Notes under the pieces: generated by a model | Databases searched by the model: none | What the model saw: the letters and a program-made list of their open reading frames with translations, nothing else | Told to the model about the DNA's origin: nothing | Part shown: piece after piece, positions 6,051 through 11,419 of the stretch | Layout of the letters: every line of letters begins with the position of its first letter | How positions within the stretch are numbered: the first letter of the stretch is position 1 | Source: Burkholderiales bacterium | GTDB taxonomy: Bacteria; Pseudomonadota; Gammaproteobacteria; Burkholderiales; Casimicrobiaceae | Length of the DNA: 11,419 nucleotides | Reading direction: 5' to 3' | Assembly (NCBI GenBank): GCA_031275075.1 | Contig: JAISPI010000157.1 | Span: 1-11,419, forward strand | Translations under genes and position numbers: made by a program

Positions 6051-7148
6051 ATGACTGAAACCTATTACGAGATATTGCGTCGTCAGGGTATTTCGCGCCG
6101 TAGTTTTCTCCAGTTCTGTAGTTTGACGGCAGCTTCACTGGGGCTTTCGGAAGTCGGAGCGCAAGAAATCGCCCGTGCGATGCAGGCCAAGCCGCGCCTG
6201 CCGGTTATCTGGCTTCACGGGATGGAATGCACTTGCTGTACTGAGGCGTTCATTCGTTCGTCGCATCCGTTGGTCAGCGATGTGGTGTTGTCAATGATCT
6301 CACTTGATTATGACAACACGATTATGGCGGCTGCCGGTCACCAAGCTGATGAACAGCTTGAGAAAACCATCCGGGATTACAAAGGCAATTACATCCTGGC
6401 GGTAGAGGGTAGCGCGTCGCTGGGCAATGACGGTGTCTATTGCATGTCTGGCGGCAAGCCGTTCACCGGGAAGCTCCGCCATGTGGCAAAGGATGCCAAA
6501 TGCGTGATTTCATGGGGTTCATGCGCTTCCTGGGGCTGTGTTCAAGCCGCCAAGCCGAATCCGACGCAGGCGGTGCCGATACACAAGATAATTACCGACA
6601 AACCGGTCATCAAGGTGCCGGGTTGTCCGCCGATTCCAGAAGTGATGACGGCGATCATTACTTATTTGATTACTTACGACCGCTTGCCGCAGCTTGATGC
6701 GCAAGGCCGACCGAAGATGTTTTACAGCCAGCGTATTCACGATAAGTGCTATCGTCGACCGCATTTCGACGCTGGCCAGTTCGTCGAGAAATTCGACGAC
6801 GAAGGCGCCCGGATGGGTTACTGCCTGTACAAAGTGGGATGCAAGGGGCCGACCACCTACAATGCCTGTTCGACGGTACGCTGGAATGATGCCTTGTCGT
6901 TCCCGATCCAATCCGGGCACGGTTGTATCGGTTGCTCGGAAGACAATTTCTGGGACAAAGGTTCGTTCTACAAGCATCTGCCAACCATTCTGCCGCCAGG
7001 CTGGGGGGGTATCGAAGCGACGGCCAGCAAGGTCGGCCTCACCGCAGTCGCTGTTACGGGCGCTGCCGTGGCAGCGCATGCGGCGCTTTCCGCCATCAAA
7101 CAAACACGCAGCCAATCCCGCAACGACAAGCTGGCGGTAAAGGAGTAA
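6051..7148 (+). CDS. hyaA: HyaA, small subunit of O2-tolerant membrane-bound [NiFe] uptake hydrogenase
   Basis: Electron-transfer subunit of a periplasm-facing group 1 hydrogenase, 365 residues. A twin-arginine signal (SRRSFLQF, residues 15-22) would export the folded dimer, and a hydrophobic anchor (about 328-349) is near the C-terminus. Proximal-cluster cysteines are 60, 62, 63, 158, 163 and 192. By a constant offset of 43 they correspond to C17, C19, C20, C115, C120 and C149 of E. coli Hyd-1, so the two extra cysteines of the O2-tolerant [4Fe-3S] cluster are present. Likely distal-cluster ligands are His230, Cys233, Cys258 and Cys264; likely medial-cluster ligands are Cys273, Cys292 and Cys295. 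ATG 6051 is chosen over the in-frame GTG 5994 because AAGGA lies 7 nt before it and the Tat signal is then of normal length. Confidence 0.96.
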   Translation: MTETYYEILRRQGISRRSFLQFCSLTAASLGLSEVGAQEIARAMQAKPRLPVIWLHGMECTCCTEAFIRSSHPLVSDVVLSMISLDYDNTIMAAAGHQADEQLEKTIRDYKGNYILAVEGSASLGNDGVYCMSGGKPFTGKLRHVAKDAKCVISWGSCASWGCVQAAKPNPTQAVPIHKIITDKPVIKVPGCPPIPEVMTAIITYLITYDRLPQLDAQGRPKMFYSQRIHDKCYRRPHFDAGQFVEKFDDEGARMGYCLYKVGCKGPTTYNACSTVRWNDALSFPIQSGHGCIGCSEDNFWDKGSFYKHLPTILPPGWGGIEATASKVGLTAVAVTGAAVAAHAALSAIKQTRSQSRNDKLAVKE

Positions 7149-7152
7149 AAAC

Positions 7153-8946
7153 ATGGCCTATCCATATCAAACACAAGGATTCACGCTGGACAACAGCGGC
7201 AAGCGCGTTATCGTTGACCCGATTACCCGGATCGAAGGGCATTTGCGTATCGAGGTCAACGTCGATGCCAATAACGTCATTCGTAATGCCGTTTCTACGG
7301 GAACGATGTGGCGGGGATTGGAAGTAATTCTAAAGGGGCGTGATCCGCGCGACGCTTGGGCATTTGTTGAACGGATCTGCGGTGTGTGTACTGGTACTCA
7401 CGCGTTGTCGAGTGTGCGTGCGGTTGAGGACGCACTCAATATCGAGATTCCCAAGAACGCCAACACGATCCGTAACCTGATGCTGGCAACGCTGTTCGCG
7501 CAGGACCATCTGGTGCATTTCTATCATCTGCATGCGCTTGACTGGGTCGATGTGGTGTCGGCATTGAGCGCCGATCCGAAACGGACCTCCGAATTACAGC
7601 AATCGATTTCAACTTGGCGTAATTCGTCACCCGGCTATTTCCGCGAAGTGCAGAACCGTTTGAAGAAATTTGTCGAAAGCGGTCAGCTCGGCATTTTCGG
7701 CAATGGCTATTGGGGTCACCCGGCCTACAAGTTGCCGCCGGAAGCCAACCTGATGGCGGTGACGCACTATCTCGAAGCGCTCGACTTCCAGACACAAATC
7801 GTCAAGATTCACACGATCTTCGGCGGCAAGAACCCGCACCCGAATTGGCTGGTGGGCGGTGTGCCGTCGCCGATCAATATTGATGGCGCTGGTGCGGTCG
7901 GCGCAGTCAACGAGTTCTACCTCAATCTGGTTAGAGACATTTGTAATCAGACGATCGAATTCATTGATAAAGTTTATCTGCCGGATCTGACGGCCATCGC
8001 CAGCTTCTATAAGGGCTGGGGTTACGGTGGCGGTATCTCCAGCCAGAATTTGATGTCTTACGGAGAATATCCGATTGTTCCGGGGAAACACACCAACGAC
8101 AACCTGTTGATACCATCCGGTGTGATCCTGAACGGCGACCTGAGCAACGTTCATGAAGTCGATATCAAAGACCCTGAGCAAATTCAGGAGTTCGTTGATC
8201 GCTCATGGTACAAATACGCCGACGAAACCAAGGGGCTGCATCCGTTCGATGGCGTGACCGAACCGAACTATGTGCTGGGGCCAAAAGCCAAGGGCGAACG
8301 GACGAACGTCAAGGAACTCGACGAGGACGCCAAATACACATGGGTCAAAGCGCCGCGTTGGCGCGGTCATCCGATGGAAGTCGGACCGTTGGCGCGTTAT
8401 GTGGTCGGTTACGCGCGTGGTCACACCGAAATCAAGGAACAAGTTGACGGCTTGCTCGGTAAACTGGGGTTGCCGATAACGGCGCTCTTCTCGACACTGG
8501 GTCGCACGGCGGCGCGTGGTTTGGAAGCGCAATGGGCAGCGTACAAGATGAAGCATTTCTACGATGAACTCGTCGCCAACATCAAAGCCGGCGACACCGC
8601 GACAGCCAACATGGAGAAGTGGGAGCCGTCCTCGTGGCCGAAGGAGTGCAAAGGAGCCGGACCGGTCGAAGCGCCGCGAGGCGCGCTGGCGCACTACATC
8701 AAAATCAAGGACACTCGGATCGACGCCTATCAGGCGGTGGTGCCGACGACTTGGAACGCCAGTCCGCGTGATGCGAAGGGACAAATCGGCGCGTACGAAG
8801 CGGCACTGATGAATACGCCGATGGCCGATCCGCAAAAACCGCTGGAAATTCTGCGGACGATCCACAGCTTTGATCCCTGCCTGGCTTGCGCGACGCATGT
8901 GATGACCGAAGAAGGCGAGGAATTGGTCAAAGTTCAGGTACGTTGA
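7153..8946 (+). CDS. hyaB: HyaB, large catalytic subunit of [NiFe] uptake hydrogenase
   Basis: Carries the Ni-Fe(CN)2CO site where H2 is split. The 597-residue length equals that of E. coli HyaB, and the metal-binding cysteines fall at the same numbers: Cys76 and Cys79 in RICGVCTGTHA, and Cys576 and Cys579 in DPCLACATH. RIEGHLRIEV near the N-terminus is also a family block. A 15-residue C-terminal extension follows His582 (VMTEEGEELVKVQVR); a dedicated endopeptidase of the HyaD/HoxM type would remove it after nickel insertion. The gene starts 4 nt after hyaA with AAAGGAG inside the hyaA end. It has no signal peptide of its own and would be exported attached to HyaA. Confidence 0.97.
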   Translation: MAYPYQTQGFTLDNSGKRVIVDPITRIEGHLRIEVNVDANNVIRNAVSTGTMWRGLEVILKGRDPRDAWAFVERICGVCTGTHALSSVRAVEDALNIEIPKNANTIRNLMLATLFAQDHLVHFYHLHALDWVDVVSALSADPKRTSELQQSISTWRNSSPGYFREVQNRLKKFVESGQLGIFGNGYWGHPAYKLPPEANLMAVTHYLEALDFQTQIVKIHTIFGGKNPHPNWLVGGVPSPINIDGAGAVGAVNEFYLNLVRDICNQTIEFIDKVYLPDLTAIASFYKGWGYGGGISSQNLMSYGEYPIVPGKHTNDNLLIPSGVILNGDLSNVHEVDIKDPEQIQEFVDRSWYKYADETKGLHPFDGVTEPNYVLGPKAKGERTNVKELDEDAKYTWVKAPRWRGHPMEVGPLARYVVGYARGHTEIKEQVDGLLGKLGLPITALFSTLGRTAARGLEAQWAAYKMKHFYDELVANIKAGDTATANMEKWEPSSWPKECKGAGPVEAPRGALAHYIKIKDTRIDAYQAVVPTTWNASPRDAKGQIGAYEAALMNTPMADPQKPLEILRTIHSFDPCLACATHVMTEEGEELVKVQVR

Positions 8947-8956
8947 GGAGACGGTC

Positions 8957-9670
8957 ATGAAGATTGAGAAATACTCAGGACGCGTCATTGAAGGTGAAGG
9001 GCCGGTCGAGAACATCTATGTCTACGAGGCTCCGGTGCGGATATGGCACTGGATCACCGTACTGATGATGATTCCGCTGGTAGTGACCGGTTATCTGATA
9101 GCAGAACCGCCGCTGTCTGTGGGAGGAGAAGCGACTTTCATCTATGGGTTCGCCTGGATCAGGATCATCCATTTTTCCTGTGCGATGATTTTTGCCATAG
9201 CGCTCATCATGCGGATTTACTGGGCGATTGTCGGTAACTACCATGCCCGTGAACTTTTCCTGCCGCCGGTTTGGAGGCTGGTGTGGTGGAGGGGGATATT
9301 CGGTCAAGCGGCTTATTACCTTTTCCTCAGGAAAGACTCGGATTCTTGGGTCGGGCATAACCCGTTGGCGCAGATAGCGATGTTTTCAATGTTCGTGCTG
9401 GGAGCGCTGCTGATTACCGTAACCGGCTTTGCGCTGTTTGCCCAGCAGTGGGCATGGGGCGTAAGCTGGATGAAGATGTTCGGTTGGGTGCATGTCCTGT
9501 TCGGCGAACCGCAGGCGGTGCGCACTGTTCACCATCTGACGATGTACTATTTATTGGCGTTCTCCATTGTTCACATGTACATGGTGTTCCGCGAGGACAT
9601 CATGGGCAAGGAAACCGTGATCAGCACCATGGTCAATGGTATCCGCGCGTTCAAGGTCAAAGAACATTGA
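8957..9670 (+). CDS. hyaC: HyaC, b-type cytochrome of the [NiFe] hydrogenase
   Basis: Dihaem b cytochrome of the inner membrane that passes electrons from HyaA to the quinone pool. The 237-residue protein has four hydrophobic helices (about 31-49, 68-92, 138-163 and 194-212). Likely haem-ligand histidines are His31 (IWHW), His72, His192 or 193 and His206. The C-terminal pattern HHLTMYYLLAFSIVHMYMVFRED is typical of Ni/Fe-hydrogenase cytochrome b subunits. It begins 10 nt after hyaB, with GAGGAG about 6 nt before the ATG. A strong terminator follows, so the transcript seems to carry only hyaABC. Confidence 0.95.
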   Translation: MKIEKYSGRVIEGEGPVENIYVYEAPVRIWHWITVLMMIPLVVTGYLIAEPPLSVGGEATFIYGFAWIRIIHFSCAMIFAIALIMRIYWAIVGNYHARELFLPPVWRLVWWRGIFGQAAYYLFLRKDSDSWVGHNPLAQIAMFSMFVLGALLITVTGFALFAQQWAWGVSWMKMFGWVHVLFGEPQAVRTVHHLTMYYLLAFSIVHMYMVFREDIMGKETVISTMVNGIRAFKVKEH

Positions 9671-9686
9671 TTCGTGTTTTTTCAGC

Positions 9687-9714
9687 AAAAAAGCCGGCGT
9701 ATGCCGGCTTTTTT
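9687..9714 (+). terminator. Rho-independent terminator after hyaC
   Basis: A perfect 12-bp inverted repeat (six A plus GCCGGC, a GTAT loop, then GCCGGC plus six T) lies 16 nt after the hyaC stop. The A/T symmetry means it could work in both directions, although no convergent gene lies beyond it. Confidence 0.95.
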
Positions 9715-9725
9715 ATACCCGTCGT

Positions 9726-9754
9726 TTGCTGTGAGGGTACTAAAATAATAAAAT
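9726..9754 (+). promoter_or_regulatory. Possible sigma-70 promoter for pgsA
   Basis: TTGCTG (9726-9731) and TAAAAT (9749-9754) are separated by 17 bp; the -10 matches at five of six positions and the -35 at three. pgsA needs its own promoter because a strong terminator lies just upstream. The predicted leader is about 20 nt. Confidence 0.4.
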
Positions 9755-9782
9755 TTCCCTGTTGCCCTGGATAACTGTTTTC

Positions 9783-10361
9783 ATGATTCTCAAACTGCCG
9801 ACCGCGTTGACCTGGTTTCGAATCGTCCTGATTCCTGTTTTGGTCGCGATCTATTATATGCCAGAAGCATGGATGGTGCCTGAGGCTCGTAACTGGTTGG
9901 GGGCGACGATTTTTGTGATGGCGGCGCTGACCGATTGGTTTGACGGTTACCTTGCGCGGGCGCTGGGGGCGACCAGCGCGTTCGGCGCTTTTCTCGATCC
10001 GGTGGCCGACAAATTAATCGTGGCGGCAGCGTTGATTTTGCTGGTGCAACTGGAACGGGCGGAATCGTTTCTGGCCGTGATCATTATCGGCCGCGAAATT
10101 ACGATCTCGGCATTGCGCGAATGGATGGCGCAACTTGGGAAGGTCAAGAGTGTTGCGGTGATGATGATCGGCAAGATTAAGACGGTGGCGCAGATGGTGG
10201 CGATCACGGCGCTGCTGTTGCATGAGCCGGTGATTCCGCATGTCTCGACCCCCTTGGTGGGAACCGTGGCGTTATGGATTGCTGTTATCTTGACGTTGTG
10301 GTCGATGTTTCATTACCTGCGACTTGCTGCGCCGCATCTCAAAAACAAGCCGCCGGCGTGA
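9783..10361 (+). CDS. pgsA: PgsA, CDP-diacylglycerol--glycerol-3-phosphate 3-phosphatidyltransferase
   Basis: Inner-membrane enzyme that makes phosphatidylglycerol phosphate, the committed step to phosphatidylglycerol and cardiolipin. The 192-residue protein contains the full CDP-alcohol phosphatidyltransferase motif D-x2-DG-x2-AR-x8-G-x3-D-x3-D at residues 51-76 (D51, D54, G55, A58, R59, G68, D72, D76). E. coli-like blocks include REITISALREWMAQLGK and ILTLWSMFHYL. Several hydrophobic helices span the rest. A TTG at 9762 is in frame upstream, but ATG 9783 (MILKLPTALTWFR) matches the family start. The ribosome site is weak. It stands alone between the hya terminator and the leuA leader. Confidence 0.93.
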   Translation: MILKLPTALTWFRIVLIPVLVAIYYMPEAWMVPEARNWLGATIFVMAALTDWFDGYLARALGATSAFGAFLDPVADKLIVAAALILLVQLERAESFLAVIIIGREITISALREWMAQLGKVKSVAVMMIGKIKTVAQMVAITALLLHEPVIPHVSTPLVGTVALWIAVILTLWSMFHYLRLAAPHLKNKPPA

Positions 10362-10380
10362 TCGAAAAACAACAAGGTGT

Positions 10381-10409
10381 CAGGCAAAAAGAAAAGTTGC
10401 GCTTGCCTG
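10381..10409. repeat. 7-bp inverted repeat upstream of the leuA leader
   Basis: CAGGCAA (10381-10387) and TTGCCTG (10403-10409) are perfect inverted copies separated by 15 bp. No T-run follows, so it is a poor terminator for pgsA; an operator or an RNA hairpin is possible. It lies 20 nt after the pgsA stop and about 30 nt before the leader peptide start. Function is unknown. Confidence 0.5.
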
Positions 10410-10438
10410 CTATCGAAAAATCCGTTAAGGTGCGTCCT

Positions 10439-10555
10439 ATGCGTTGTTTTTACAGCTTTGCCTTTGCGGCAACCGTCTCATCACACGGCTTTTCGAAGTC
10501 GTTAGCCTGCCGTTTGCTCGGCGGGCTGCTTCTGCTGCGCCTCGCGCGCGCCTAA
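10439..10555 (+). CDS. Putative leuA leader peptide (38 aa, leucine-rich)
   Basis: A short open frame in the pgsA-leuA gap, starting at ATG 10439 with TAAGG (10426-10430) eight bases upstream and ending at TAA 10553-10555. It encodes 38 residues. The last 17 (LACRLLGGLLLLRLARA) contain eight leucines, four of them consecutive (CTG CTT CTG CTG). This is the pattern of leader peptides that sense charged tRNA-Leu in transcription attenuation, and the next gene is leuA. A hairpin and U-run follow at 10585-10616. The peptide itself probably has no function beyond ribosome stalling. A longer in-frame opening upstream (to about 10274) overlaps pgsA and is not favoured. Confidence 0.65.
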   Translation: MRCFYSFAFAATVSSHGFSKSLACRLLGGLLLLRLARA

Positions 10556-10584
10556 ATTTATCCTTCCCCTGCTGATTTTTGCGA

Positions 10585-10616
10585 GTACCTTTTCAAAAGA
10601 AGGGTGCGGTGTTTTT
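10585..10616 (+). terminator. Putative attenuator hairpin before leuA
   Basis: GUACCUUUU (10585-10593) can pair with 10599-10607 through nine pairs, including three G-U, around a 5-nt loop. GGUG and a run of five U (10612-10616) follow. It lies 29 nt after the leader peptide stop and about 24 nt before leuA. The stem is weak for a terminator, and no convincing antiterminator was found by eye, so the attenuator reading rests mainly on the leader peptide and context. Confidence 0.45.
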
Positions 10617-10640
10617 AATTTATTTCATTGAGTGATCCCC

Positions 10641-11419
10641 ATGAAAACTGTTGCGAAGTCTCATTCCCCTGGCGAAATTTCCTCCAAGTACCAGCCGTTT
10701 GCGCCGATTCCATTGGGCGACCGGGCTTGGCCCGGTCGAACGATTACCAAGGCGCCCATTTGGTGCAGCGTCGATCTGCGCGACGGCAATCAGGCATTGA
10801 TTGAACCGATGGACAGTGCCCGCAAGATGCAACTCTATCGGTTGTTGATCAAAATGGGCTACAAGGACATCGAGGTGGGTTTTCCGTCAGCCTCGCAAAC
10901 CGATTACGATTTCGTTCGCAAGCTGATCGACGAACAACTTATTCCCGATGATGTGACGGTGCAGGTGCTGACCCAGTCGCGTGAATCGTTAATCCGCAAG
11001 ACGTTTGAATCGTTGAAAGGCGCAAAATGCGCTATCGTGCATTTGTACAATTCGACATCGATGGCACAGCGGCGCGTCGTGTTCCGAACGGATCGTCAAG
11101 GTGTGATTGATCTCGCGGTATCGGGGGCAGAGATGCTTCGCGACATCGCTCGTGAATACCCGGAAACCGACTGGCGGTTTGAGTATTCGCCGGAAAGTTT
11201 TACGGCAACCGAACTGGATTTCGCCGCCGAGGTTTGCAACGCGGTGGCCGACGTTTGGCAGCCGACGCCGCAGAAAAAAATCATCATCAATCTACCGGCG
11301 ACCGTCGAAGTGGCGACCCCCAACGTTTACGCTGACCAGATCGAGTGGATGGGACGGCATCTGATTCGTCGCGACAGCATCGTTCTGTCGGTGCATCCGC
11401 ATAACGACCGTGGTTGTGC
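10641..11419 (+). CDS. leuA: LeuA, 2-isopropylmalate synthase (3' partial)
   Basis: First committed enzyme of leucine synthesis, condensing acetyl-CoA with 2-oxoisovalerate. The frame is open from ATG 10641 to the window edge, giving 259 residues of an expected ~550-570 for the long LeuA type. Diagnostic features are KYQPFAPIPLGDRAWPGR near the N-terminus, IWCSVDLRDGNQALIEPM (40-57; Asp45, Arg47 and Asp48 of the metal and substrate site), and SVHPHNDRG (250-258) with the metal-binding His252 and His254. The first block is typical of the long (leuA2) type found in actinobacteria and many beta/gammaproteobacteria, rather than the E. coli short type. The start has only a weak site (GAGTGA). Expression is probably controlled by the leader upstream. 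Confidence 0.95.
   Translation, partial: MKTVAKSHSPGEISSKYQPFAPIPLGDRAWPGRTITKAPIWCSVDLRDGNQALIEPMDSARKMQLYRLLIKMGYKDIEVGFPSASQTDYDFVRKLIDEQLIPDDVTVQVLTQSRESLIRKTFESLKGAKCAIVHLYNSTSMAQRRVVFRTDRQGVIDLAVSGAEMLRDIAREYPETDWRFEYSPESFTATELDFAAEVCNAVADVWQPTPQKKIIINLPATVEVATPNVYADQIEWMGRHLIRRDSIVLSVHPHNDRGC

Noticed and set aside
6519..7154. 211-codon minus-strand open frame opposite hyaA
   Set aside because: Antisense to a strongly conserved gene and without any recognisable motif.
8203..9015. Long minus-strand open frame opposite hyaB
   Set aside because: It is a shadow of the hyaB codon pattern, with no recognisable domain; it spans the hyaB-hyaC junction without a promoter.
1..11419. CRISPR arrays, tRNA or rRNA genes, insertion sequences, attachment sites, toxin-antitoxin or phage-defence genes
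   Set aside because: No spaced direct repeats, cloverleaf-like segments, transposase motifs or terminal repeats were found. All substantial stretches are accounted for by the listed genes and the short intergenic regions described.

Overview
The window is a stretch of chromosome from a Gram-negative proteobacterium. It is most likely a betaproteobacterium, with a gammaproteobacterium possible. The placement rests on close resemblance to E. coli-type Nap, MoaD/MoaE, Qor, AroA, PgsA and Hya proteins combined with a long-type LeuA; no taxonomic marker gene is present. Gene density is high, base composition is moderately GC-rich, and there is no sign of mobile DNA.

Layout. (1) 1-1186: the end of a periplasmic nitrate reductase operon, with napH (5' end missing) and napB, closed by a hairpin terminator. 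(2) 1241-1741, minus strand: a GNAT acetyltransferase of the thialysine/diamine N-acetyltransferase type. (3) 1850-5858: six tightly packed plus-strand genes, mobB-moaD-moaE-crcB-qor-aroA, with gaps of 17 nt or less or overlaps. They begin with molybdenum cofactor synthesis and end with the shikimate pathway. (4) 5859-6050: a regulatory region with a perfect FNR-type box 41.5 bp upstream of a predicted start site. (5) 6051-9670: hyaA-hyaB-hyaC, a complete uptake [NiFe] hydrogenase with a membrane cytochrome b, closed by a perfect 12-bp hairpin terminator at 9687-9714. The small subunit carries all six cysteines of the oxygen-tolerant proximal cluster. (6) 9783-10361: pgsA, phospholipid synthesis. 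(7) 10362-10640: a leader region encoding a 38-residue leucine-rich peptide followed by a weak hairpin and U-run, best read as a transcription attenuator of leuA. (8) 10641 to the end: leuA, 2-isopropylmalate synthase, truncated by the window edge.

How it fits together. The cell appears able to respire hydrogen (HyaABC feeding the quinone pool) and nitrate (NapGH taking electrons from quinol to NapB and NapA). The mobB/moaD/moaE genes beside nap would supply the molybdopterin guanine dinucleotide cofactor that NapA needs. The FNR-type site in front of hyaA suggests induction under low oxygen. No wholly new system is visible. The points most worth checking are the leuA leader peptide/attenuator, the FNR-controlled oxygen-tolerant hydrogenase lacking adjacent maturation genes, the possible lipoprotein form of NapB, and the mixed moco/crcB/qor/aroA operon.
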